A stretch of 64,000 nt of DNA from Acanthaster planci (Eukaryota; Echinodermata; Asteroidea; Valvatida; Acanthasteridae): the NCBI RefSeq assembly GCF_001949145.1, contig NW_019091441.1, positions 972,407-1,036,406 on the forward strand, read 5' to 3'. Of this stretch, positions 48,921 through 60,400 are shown piece after piece. Each line of letters begins with the position of its first letter. Position 1 is the stretch's first letter. The position numbers and the translations under genes are program-made. The notes under the pieces are model-generated. The model was not told the DNA's origin, made no database searches, and saw nothing but the letters and a program-made list of their open reading frames with translations.

Positions 48921-49760
48921 AGAACCATAGAATGTAAAAAGGATGCCCCTATGTAAAAACAAAGAGAACTTGGTAAACTTCAACCCCAATTATAGCCTAG
49001 GGCGACATTGTACATGTATGTTGACATGACTATATGGCTTGTATCAACGCCCAAACGAAATGTACCAGCATGAAACTTTAACTTCCTCGTCCTCGATGTA
49101 ATTATCATTACAATACACATTACCCTCGTTTGCCTCTCTCATAAAAGCCAGCCACGCGATGCAAGTATAGCTATGGAAACCTATAGGTTGATGCGATCAC
49201 AGCGTTGATGATTCGGGTTTCCTTCAACCGACCGAAATTTATTATTACCAAATCCAATCTAAATTTTGCAAGCTCTTACACCTCCGCTTTTCTGACAGTA
49301 ACAAGAACCTCCTTCAAGTCTTCTGTTCGAAATTGAGGAACCATTCTTGATTCAAATTTCTCTTTGAAATGTCACGCCTCCAACATCGGTAAAGAGCCTT
49401 ACGTCGACATTAGCGGAGCCAGCAGAACACTGGTAGATTTCTTGTGCGATCTGATATTTAAAACAACTTATTCGTGCATTTATGACATGGTGTCCATTTT
49501 GTAATACACTACTTTGTGGATTGCTGAATTATATCTACCACTGGGAGGCCTCAGCAGATGCAAAATGCAGCAGCTGGAGTGATTATCGGACTCGTAAATA
49601 TTATGATCATATTACACCGTGTATGATCATATTAGGATATGGACTTAGACTGGCTTCCTCTTCAACAAAAAATACAATTTATAAATGCCTGAACTTGTGT
49701 CAAGATGGGCCTACGCGTAAATAACAGTATCCAAAAAATCGTAAAATTCATTTCTGGATA

Positions 49761-49946
49761 CGGGCGTTCCACAACAGTGCGCCTCCAAGAGTTTGCAGCG
49801 CGTTGACCAATCACCGTGCACGAAATCTGTCGACCCAATGCGCGTTGTTAAGCAATATATCGACAAGGGCGCATCGACAGATTCCGCTCGTTGTGACTGG
49901 TCAACGCGTTGCAGACTCTTTGAGGCACACTATTATGAATCGCCCG
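49761..49946. repeat. Long imperfect hairpin (foldback element)
   Basis: The 186-base segment is close to a full palindrome: CGGGCG at the left pairs with CGCCCG at the right, GTTTGCAGCGCGTTGACCA pairs with TGGTCAACGCGTTGCAGACT, and the inner AATCTGTCGA pairs with TCGACAGATT. The loop is only a few bases near 49850. Typical of a foldback MITE. Confidence 0.75.
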
Positions 49947-52900
49947 AATTGATTCAGAAAGATCCTCCGGAATATATAAGTCACCATTTTGTACGTAGTT
50001 CGACCCTTGATTTTTGAAATGTAATTTGGAAACGCAATTATTTGACGTCAACACCTCTTTTTGGTTTTTACTTCTATTATCGTTTCATATATTTCAAAGT
50101 TTAAATTCCCATGATACGCCTGTTTCTCTGTTGATTTGGCCTGTGAAAGTATATTCTATGATCAATTAATTTATGCATGCAGGTTTCGCCCAAAACACTA
50201 TCAAACAAGCATGAAAAGTTTGAATGAAATCAAAATACGAATACATTTGGCAAAGGTATCCTAACCGCATCAGTACCATTCGAGAATTACTCACTAGTAA
50301 ATGATCTCTTTAACATGCTCGTTATGATAATAAAACAGGGCAGGCTAATCAAGGGATTATGTAACTAGTGGAGTTTTTGCACAACAAGGAATAAATAATA
50401 ATTAATTAATAACACTCTGGTTCTTTTAAAACACGCAAAGGGGTTTTTCCTATTAAAGGGGCTTGATTCTAGAACTTAGCTACGATTGTCTGATTTGTCC
50501 GCAGATGCTGGTTTTGGACAGTCACTACTTATAAATACATGTAGTAGGGGTCAAATAAATGAATTTCATAACTTCACTCCAACAGAGAATGGTTGTCTCG
50601 AGTGAGCACTGAAGTCTCACTTGTGAAGTGGATCGTGACGCGTAATAATTGGTAAATCTTTGACTACGCCTCGGCCCACAGGTACTTTATTGCCTATACA
50701 ACAGTAGTATTTAACGTCTTCAATCCAGTCACGTCACCGTGAAAGGGGCTGATCCCAGCTGGGATATGTATGCTTCCTTCCTAAACTTAGTTTTGCTTAT
50801 TGTTCAGGGTTGTACACTGGAACGCCAGGGAGCTTTTGTGATGGAAACAAGACATCTGATGGATTATTTTGTTAGTCAATGATCTTATGTAATTAAATAC
50901 GCAGAAGCCATTTTAGAGCAGTGAAAATTGTTTTATTTCCTCTCTTCGTGGAAAACAAAATAATCATGATATTCTTGCAATCGGGGTTTCACAAGAATGC
51001 GAAACACATAAATATGAAGCCAGCGTTGAACTAAAGGTCATCCTGATGGTCATTAGCTAGCAAAAGTTTTTTTAACTGTGCAGAATTTAGTAGGGTTTAA
51101 TGGTGTCGATAAAAATCAGTTTATGATATGTCGAGGAAAGATACTTCTAATGACGCTGTTGCATGAAATGGCTCAATATCTCTTAAAAAATTTTTTTGCA
51201 CTTTTAGCTTTATCATGTGCGTCATTACAAACGTCCATTGCAAATATATATGTGGGGTATATCTTCAGGAAAACCCCTACAAAATATTTTCAACGGTTTA
51301 TGGTGTACTCTATGTTGGCAACACGCGGTGCGGCGTCTCAATGTGAGACTACGGCATGCACAAGTATCGAACACTGGCTACGGCTCTCAGCTCCACCGCT
51401 GCTTCTTTTGATCATAATTCGAAGCCGTATCACAGGAGACAGAACCGGATTATGGTTATCCCTGTCATGCGCCGCCCCATTCAATACCATGTATTAACTA
51501 AATCGATACACCGACGGTGCTGGGTGAACATACGAGGGTAGAACGCGTAACCTCGTGCGCCACGTAGTTTTTTGGAAACCGAGTGCAGAAAACGCATACA
51601 GGATTTTCTTGGACAACTGGGGGCGCTATTGCTGCGCTATTCCGTGGATGTCACCCACAGAAGGCATGATTCAATTCAGTACATGAGTTTTTTTCTATTT
51701 AAAATGTTAACCCAGAATACTCACTAAAATAATTCTGAGACAAGGTTCGCTTACTTGCTTAGTGCTATGCAAAGAATCACCTTGGAAAAGAAAATTGAGG
51801 CCAGTAAAATCTTTCTTAAAAATACAGGGAGTTTTGTGTACAAATCAAAGTAACACTGAGGCTTTCTTCCTGGCATAACACATTTGTTCATGAATATGGA
51901 AATAGTAAACAGCATAAAAACCACAAAAACAGCAAACTTTTAAAATAGAGAACCAAAAGTTGATAATGAGGTCATCCAAGACACAAAGGTGTATTTTCAT
52001 TAAAACAGTTAACATTAAAACAGTTTGAATTGCTTGACTTTTCATTTTGATTCTGAGCCTAGGACTGAAGCCAAGACGGTTTGAAACCTGAAGCCTAAGA
52101 CTGCAAAGCCCGTGAATGATGTCCATGTACATGTATTTTCACTCTGCTGGAGTAAAGAGCAAGTGTGTAGAAACTGACACTACACATGCCGCATATAAAA
52201 TGGGTACCAGATCATGCTCCTTTCCCCACTTACCATCATCTATGCATTGCTGCAGCACTAAAGTGTAGGACATCAACAGGTCATTTCACACACCAGTCTA
52301 TTTTCTTGAGTTGCAAAGTTATAAGGCCAGCAAATGCAAATGTGCCCGAATTAACTAACGGCGCAGACTAAATTACATTTGCTTGCTGTCACATTCCCTG
52401 ATATTGGAGCATTTTGAAGACCATGGACTCGAGGGTTTGCAAGAAAGGAAGGTTGGAAACCACCGAAATGACAACCACCAGCTTGATATCTGAGAAGCAC
52501 TGGCAAACCGAGCGTTCCAAATGGCTCTATTTTGCAATGAAGTGTAGGAATTAGTTTTCAAAATGGCTTTAAAGGGTACAGTCCACTAATTCAAGCCCCA
52601 TTGAAAACAGTGCAAAATCAGCACTGTTCAGGGCCCAATAACATGCATACCAACATCCCTGAGATTTCTGAAACAAAAATGAAATTATTGTCTACTAGTC
52701 CCTAATCTTTCAATTTCTTTTCAGTTTTTTGTGGGTTAACCAATTACTTTTTAACTATTCCCGCAAAACAAAATCACCCCCGAAAAGTGATTTTTCCGAA
52801 GTCTGATTGTAGCCATTTTTCAAGTGGCAACCTTCAACTTTCTCGGGCACCATTTTTCAAACATAGTTTTTAGCCATTCAGCTCTCATAGTATCATACTC

Positions 52901-54919
52901 ATAGGGAAGTTCAAACTGACCCAGGGAGTTGATTCTGGCAAAGATTTACACAATCTCACCATTTTGGGGGCCAAATAAGCTCCTTTTTTCAAGAGATTCT
53001 GTGGGGGCACTTTTAATGCTCATGAGCTGGCCAGAAATTCTCACTTGAATTCGTGAATTACACCCTCGACATGCTCGAGCTCCACGACTATATTTAGAAG
53101 TGATACAGCCCACAGGATGTAGGGCCATGGAGGTAGAATCCTCCATGGTAGGGCGGTGGAACCATGGAGCTATAAAAAACAAAACTGGGAAAGAAAACAA
53201 AAGATGAGAATGAGCTTTTAACCAAAACATACCTTTCACTGCAGGTGCTAAGGCCGAGAACCTGAGCAATATGGTTGGCATTCTTCGTGGACTGCCTCTT
53301 GTAAAACCGACAATGGAAAGCCGCAGTTTAATTCAGTGCATATACAATCATCATGGAGGGAAACAGTGCAATGAACTGTCATGTGCGTTCACCTATAGGC
53401 CCTACGCTAATCTCACTAGAAGAGACACTTTAATCAATTTTACGATTCCATGCTAACACACAGTAGCCATATTCCCCAGCTCCTCAAAACCAGTGGTGAA
53501 GTTGATCTTGCGAAATCGTGACAGGTCAGTGATTTTGGATGTCACTGACGAATACAACTCAATGCAAATACAGAGCCTACCGTATGCAATACTGTGCATA
53601 GTGTGCGGTGCGGTGACAACAAAGGTACGGCTCACAATGTACATCGTCCAAAGGTCGAAGTGGGTTAGACTAACTTACCAGTCCTACATTATAAAATGTC
53701 CGTAGGCCTTGAGGGACGTTTTCAGTGTGTACAGCGCGCGTAGCCAAGGCATCCTTCGACTCGGAGTCAGCGTAGTGAACTAGGCCTATACAACTCAATA
53801 GGCCTTTGCTTCCAAAAGTGGAAGCTATGAATCCGTGGGAAAAAATATCCACCGTGGCTAATGGTGGCAGAGACTGAAAAATGATGACTGTGTACCCGTA
53901 AAATCACATCATATTAAAGAAGGCTACACTGACGTTCGATCGAGTCAAGGTGATGGTATTTTCTTCATTGCCACGATTGCGAGTTGACGTATCCGGTGCT
54001 AGACATGTTACTCCACCTTTGTGGGGCTGACAGATTCACAAGCGAAAACAAATGATCGTTTCAGGAAAAAGTGTTCACCCCCCCAATAAAAAAACCAGAC
54101 CTCGATAGTATACCTATGAGGAATAAGAACAGAACAGGTAGACGCCACTGGAACACATTGGATTCATACGCGTATGTGTATGGGCCGGCCCAACCGATTG
54201 ACGGCAACCTTGGCGTCTTGCTCGTGTCAACTAGCCCATGATTGTCGCGCTGACAGTGAGCATGAACGGATTATACAGGGGACAGCGGCTTGTATAAAAG
54301 ATCAGTCCCTGTTTGTCCCAGATTTTAAAGATTGAAACACCTCAGTTATTCATTAAAACAACCACTAGAGTCCCTTTTTTCTTTTTCTCTTCTTTTTGAT
54401 GAATATGTTACTATTAAGGTAAGAACGGTTGGGGAAGTGCTTTATCCGCAATGCTGCGACCGCCTCCGTATTCACACTAAAAGAAAATTGTGATGTGAGT
54501 AAATTACGTTTGCAAAAACAATCGGATCTATCCAGAATGACCCTGTTTTACTGCATACGTAATAGAAGCGAACTTTAAAAAACATTGTTGTAGAAAAACA
54601 ATTACAAAGGGCGGGGCTCGGTGGTAGTGTAAATGGGGTGCATGGCTTATAGGAAAAGAACCATTACCCCCAACCCTAAGGGCTGGATAGCCTGACTCAG
54701 TTGACAAAACACGACGACTTATTCTGTGGTTTGTTACGCAACTGGAGTCGCATTTTGGAGTGTCGTTCAATACAGTGATGCCATGAGCACCCATGGATAC
54801 CAATTTGTGCTCTACAGTACGTAGTACTGTTTGTGTGTGATTGCTAATGCAGAGAGGAAAAAGGAGTATGCTTTGCGCATTCTCGTCAAATGCTACGTTC
54901 TTCGATCTGCCGGTACAGC

Positions 54920-55150
54920 CCCTCGTACCCCCCCCCCGGTTGGTATTACTCGTTTTTCTGCTTCCCGTGCCGCGCCTTCCCTGGCCTTTTCACATGCAGC
55001 AAGTATGAGACGGAGAGAACCCCCCCCCTGCTTTGTGTTGGTCATTGTCTCGCAGGAATGTGGGGAATTCCTTTCAGACATCTGGGGGGGATGTGTTAAG
55101 TAACAATAGTCTGGAATGTGTATAGAGATTGGACATGTTGGGGGGGTACA
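54920..55150. other. Cluster of C and G homopolymer runs
   Basis: Runs of 11 C (near 54930), 9 C (near 55020), 7 G (near 55085) and 7 G (near 55140) fall in 230 bases next to a SINE. They could form quadruplex or i-motif structures, or be places of length error in the assembly. Confidence 0.5.
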
Positions 55151-55189
55151 CCTCGGTCTCATTTCTTGCTGGGTGTACTATACATTTTT

Positions 55190-55455
55190 ATTTTTTATAT
55201 TAAATCCGTTCATCCAGCAGCGCATTTAGCGCCAATTACAGGATGAGGTGATAATTAAGAAGACAATGAATGGAGAAATGTTCAGTTTTAGAGGTGGGAG
55301 GAAATCCCAGAATGAATATTGGGAAAACCCTCGAAGTCAGACTGGGGACTGAAAACCCAATCCACATGCTGATCTAGGTGGGATTCGAACCCAGGTCGCA
55401 GAGGTGGAAGGCGAGGAACGAGCCACTGCACCAACCTGACTCTCCAGTGGCACGT
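55190..55455 (-). mobile_element. tRNA-derived SINE
   Basis: On the - strand a pol III A box (TGGTGCAGTGG, about 55423-55433) is followed at normal tRNA spacing by a B box (GGGTTCGAATCCC, about 55379-55391). A non-tRNA body of about 170 bases follows, ending in an AT-rich tail with AAAAATAAAAA near 55185. No cloverleaf with a clean acceptor stem is seen, so it is a SINE and not a tRNA gene. Target-site duplications were not identified. Confidence 0.75.
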
Positions 55456-56117
55456 ACGTATGTAGTACCAGAGGGCGAAGAGTCCAGAACCAGTGGGACC
55501 AAATTTGTTTGGAGGAGCCAAAAACACAGCGTTTTTATGTCAAGTCTCTTCGCCAGGAGGGGCCGACACGACACGATTTTGGAAGGAAAGGATCCCAAAT
55601 ATACCCCAAATCATCTTTCTCTCCTTATCTTTCAAAAAAGGGTGAGGGCTTGACCGTGTAGCTCCCCCGCCCCCATTTTACTTTGGTTACACTCTATCGT
55701 TTATATCGGCGAATGCTTTCGAGTAAAGTTCATTACATTCGATTTGAGATTCTTAGAGGCTTTCTTGACTCCCTTTCAGTAATGTGTTTTCTTCGTTGTT
55801 TTAAGCATCCTTCTAGAAATGCAATATATTATTTTACTCTCGAGGGAAGAAAATAATGTGCCCTCCACGCTCGCTATTGAAAATTTTCCATGACGCATTA
55901 AAGCTGCGGCGCCCTCTATGGCTCGGTCAGGAGATGACCACATTAGGGGAGTCCCCACAGTGAGCAATCAACGCTCCAATTTAGTTGCGTTTCTGCCGAA
56001 AGGACATTTGCGTAGGTGACCTTGTGGCGCAGTTTGTGACATGTGACCCAGTCTAGCCTGACTCGTTTTTTGTCCGATGTTTTTTATTCTGAACATTGAT
56101 TGCAGCTGATCCCATTC

Positions 56118-57424
56118 ATGGCTTCGTCTGACCAGTCCCAGCAGACGTCTATTCACGTTCTCGCTCCCCCTATCAGATCTTTGAAGCAACAATCCAAGTT
56201 TCTGAACAAATTGTACCTCTATTTCCAGAAGACTAGCGCGAGTAGCAATGATATAAAGAATGTATCTATGCTGTCATCTGACGAGGAAGCCCTGCGGGTG
56301 AAAGTTAATTTCACTAAGCCATCAGGTAAGTTTAAGTATTGATTTCTAGACATGAACTTGTCGTCTGGCGTTGCGTGGGTCTTTTGATCCTGAGTTTCTG
56401 GATTGACCCAACTACCTGTATATATCTGTAGGCCTATATACATTTAAGCATAGCGTTACGAAATATGGTGACCCGGTGACTGAAATTCAAGCACATAATG
56501 CAAATTGTTCAAGCTGGACCTAAACAGAAAACGTTTAATTTCCTGCAGTGTTATTAAGCACATCTTCAAATATTTCAAGTGGTGAGAAAATCGTTCCTAT
56601 TTTTATTCACACAATGTCCTTTACATGGATGTGTCATAGACACCCACGCATTCATCCCGGAAGTAACCATGTCACTGATCCACTGGGCATGCATTTATTC
56701 TGTAGTCAGTTTTACCATTCTTACTCTCTCGGAGTGATTGCAGTAGGCCTATATCCGAAAAAATCATTACCTAGCCTTTGACAATTAGGAACGGTATACT
56801 TTCTTGTGAATCGTGTCTCTTATTTCATGGTTGTGTGACCTCAGAATTCCCTTAAGTTATCAGAAGTGCAAACTTTCACCCGTGTTCAATATCGCATTAC
56901 ATAGTCTGTGTCGAAATCTTTACGCATAATGATACACAAAGTAGGCATTTTGCGCTAAAGTAGACGCAAGGGCAAATGCATATTAATCATAAACCATATT
57001 CTGTAAAAAAAAAGTGCAGTATCCTAATTCTCTTGCTCATTATTCTTAAGCGAACTTATCAGCATTGCACACCAAATATATAAACCGGGGCAATTATAAT
57101 ACAATCTTTATAAATAGCTAAATTCTTTTGACTTTACAAATATGATTTTTTATAATCTGCATTTTCTTTTCAGGTTAAGTTCAAATAATTATGTTGTTCT
57201 ATTGGGCAAAGTGTTATACACGGTGCTATGAACAACTTGTTTGTTTGTTTGTTTGTTTTCCCATTTTCTTAGACGTTAAACACATATTGTCTCGTACACA
57301 CCACAAGCTGGTTTGCAATGGAAAAACCATACCTCTTCATGTCGAGCCATTTCGTCCAACTAAAACTCCAGTTTCGACTGCACCACCTGTCAAATCGGAT
57401 TCTGTTGTCAAGGTTCAAAGTTTG
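56118..57424 (+). other. RRM-like module 1 of the PARP14-like gene
   Basis: Exon 56118-56325 encodes LYLYFQKTSASSNDIKNV and a strand ending VNFTKPS; exon 57273-57424 encodes DVKHILSRTHHKLVCNGKTI and a short Pro-rich linker. The intron is phase 1. A TTTG microsatellite (57238-57256) serves as part of the polypyrimidine tract of the second exon. Confidence 0.65.
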
Positions 57425-60400
57425 GTAGGTTTATTGTCCATAGAGCTTTCCGATGGAGGGCTGTATACTTTGACATACCGTTAAAGTCGATGGCTGCCAA
57501 CAGCAATTATTGAAACATGAGCATTTTTGTCAATTTGGTTTGATTTCACATTACAAGCAAAAACTTTGCCTTGGGAAGGCGGATTATTCAACCAGCATTG
57601 ACAACTGTGTGACTGTAAAATTGCCCACTGTCACCACTGCCTCTTAATTAAATGAGTTCGGTTGCGCGTTAATTCTGGTAAAATTTGATTTTGTGTTTGA
57701 ACGAATTGCCGACGGTTGTTGACTGTTGCATCACCGGATATATGGACAAATGTTGTAAGCAATCATTGAACTGTTGCCGCATTTTAGAATACGGTAAATT
57801 GTTATATAAAATGCAATCTACGTACCTCCGTTAGCCGCCAACTTTCTTGATCTTTGACATTGGAAGGGTCTATGCAGTGTTCCTTTCATATGCCCCTTTG
57901 ATTTTCTGTTGACCTGATTTTCAATTTTTGCTCCATTTTAAGGGTGTTTTGCATTGATTTGAACTATGGTAAAATGTCATAACCCAAGGCAGGATTCTCA
58001 CTCTTAAATAGCAAAAATACTCTTGAAAAATGTAACCAGATTTTTTTTTTATTTTGCTGTTGTAAATTTTGTGTACTTAGGTGATTTACTGTTGTTGCCG
58101 TTCATGAGAATGAGTCAGTGAGTAAGGTTTTCTTACAAAATAATTTCAATTAGCAAATTTGAGATTCACAGCCCCCCCCAAAAAAAGTGTCTTCTTGTAA
58201 AGACATCAAGACAACAGTGCCCTCATTCCCATGAAAAACATGGGAGATGTTAAATGTTTAAAAAGTGCTCTTTTTACATTTACAAAACACACACATGTCA
58301 GATATATAGTTTGCTTACATTTAAGTGGAGCATAAAGTTACACTAAACGTATTCCCCAAAATATCCTTTAACGTTACTCATTCCAGCATGCAAATATATA
58401 GGGCGATGTACGGTAACTGTTTCCACGAGATAGCCATTTTTTTCCTGATGTGTAAGAGGTGCGCTGAAGTGGTGACCGGGTAAAGTTCAACTGTATCACT
58501 CAGGATAACTCAAGTTCAAGTTCCGGGTAGAGCATTTTGTGAACTCAGGTCATGCATGTATTATGAGACTGGGCTTGAGCAAAATTGACACAAATATACA
58601 CACACACACCCCCACAGTCAAATTCGCTTCACTGTCACATTTGCATGGAGAATAAACTGGACGGTATATCGCTTCATTCTTTTTCCTAAGGATGAACCAC
58701 ATTTTGGAGTTCACATGGTTGAAGTAGTAAGAAAGTGACATAAATGGCTGCTTGGCTGATTTTTAGTCAAATCTTGTAAAGTCTTTAAGACTTTATAGCG
58801 TTATAGCGGGCTCATTTCTTACCCAGCCGAAATGAGTAATTACTCAAGCTTTCATCGTGTGTTATGCAGTGATAAAGACTTGAGTCCTTATTTTTGCGGT
58901 CACCAAGAATTTGTTTAGGAATGTTGATCAATCAATGATTAATTAATGCTGTCATTAGTATGGTTATTAAAAACGTCAGCTAATAATTCCCAATCCGATT
59001 CTGTTATGGCAATTAATTGTGAACATTTATGATTTCTATACGTCCAGGACAGTTTAAAGATACATGACAGTGATTCTGACGCAAGCAAAGGCAGCACGGG
59101 TCATACCAATGGTCAATCTCTGGCAGCCGGGTGTGGGGAGAACCCACTAAGCAAGCCAACTTCCAGAATGACGCAGGTTAGCTGTAATGAAGGAGTGCTG
59201 CAAACATCCGGTCTCTACACCCCAGTATGCTTCGAAAAGATTGCGACCCCTGCTTGTTTAGCACTCTCGGATACCTCTCCATCTGCGAGTTCTGTCACTA
59301 CACCGTCGCCTGTGACTCAGTTGACAGTTCATACGTCTACAGTGTCTCAACTAACGTCACCTCTCCCTGCCGTGCCTCCAGATATATCTCCTGCAGGGCC
59401 GCCTTCTGCAACTGTTGCACCTCCGACTACGGTCAATGTAACTGCCCCTTCGTCTACGCCACCTCTGGCAATGCGGACACCTATTACGTCTCAAGTCACA
59501 TCTACTCTGCCAGCCGTGTCTTCAAATGCATATCCCGCAGCACCTCCTGCGACTGTGGCGCCTCCAAATACGGTCTCAATAATTGCCCCTCAGTCTACAA
59601 CATCTGTGAAAGAGTGTGCACCTATCATATCTCAAGTCACACCACCTGTATCCTCTGCATTGCCTTCCCCTACGTTTATTGCACCTCAGACTATGTCCTC
59701 CGAGCTCGCATCTCCGTCAAACAGGACGGGACCTCTAACAGCGAGTGCGCCTATGGCTCAGCTAGCATCACAGTCGACTACCATGCCTGGAAATCCATCG
59801 CCTGTACAAGAAGTGCCCTCTTCTACCGCTGTGCATTCAACTGGAGCGTCTCCAATTGCACCTCACTCCACAACGCCCTTCCCAATGCATACATCTATAG
59901 TGTCTCAATTAACATCATTTCTCCCTGCTGCGCCTCCAGATGCATCACCGACATTGTCTCCTTCTACACCTGCTGCACCTCCATCCTTCGTCTCTGTGAT
60001 TGCTCCGCCGTGCTTCGCTCCTGTCACCACTGTGCCCTCAAATTCATCTGTTGTGTTACATCCCTCTTCGCCTATTGCACCTCCAACGGTGGCCTCCTTA
60101 ATTGCGCCTGCCCCTACAAGTCCTCTGACAGTGAGTGCACCTATGATGCTCGAACCAGCATTACCTCTTCTTACCACGCCTCAAAATCCACCGCCTGCAG
60201 TGCATTCCCCCATGCCTATTGCGCCTCCATTTACGGCCTCTCGTATTCCTCCGTTCATCCCACCTCTGGAAGTGTCTGCACGCATGGCGTCTGAACCAGT
60301 TTCGCCCTCCACTTCCTTGCCTCTGCATGAATCTCCTGCAGTATCTTCACCCACACCTGTTGCCCCTCCACATGTACCCGCTCTCGTGAACTCTCCAAAT

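Larger units (their letters stand above)
47921..56117. other. Intergenic region between divergent gene starts
   Basis: About 8 kb without a gene I can support. It must hold the promoters of the sialyltransferase (left end) and of the PARP14-like gene (right end), but no clear core promoter is visible. It contains the hairpin at 49761, the possible element at 48650, the G/C-run region at 54920 and the SINE at 55190. Open stretches at 51078-51497 and 52946-53281 have no recognisable domain. Confidence 0.6.

Noticed and set aside
51078-51497. 139-codon open frame in the intergenic region
   Set aside because: No domain, splice or promoter support; composition looks like chance opening.
52946-53281. 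111-codon open frame on the - strand
   Set aside because: No recognisable motif and no supporting splice signals.
55376-55450. tRNA gene on the - strand
   Set aside because: A and B boxes are present but the acceptor stem does not pair, and a SINE body and AT-rich tail follow.
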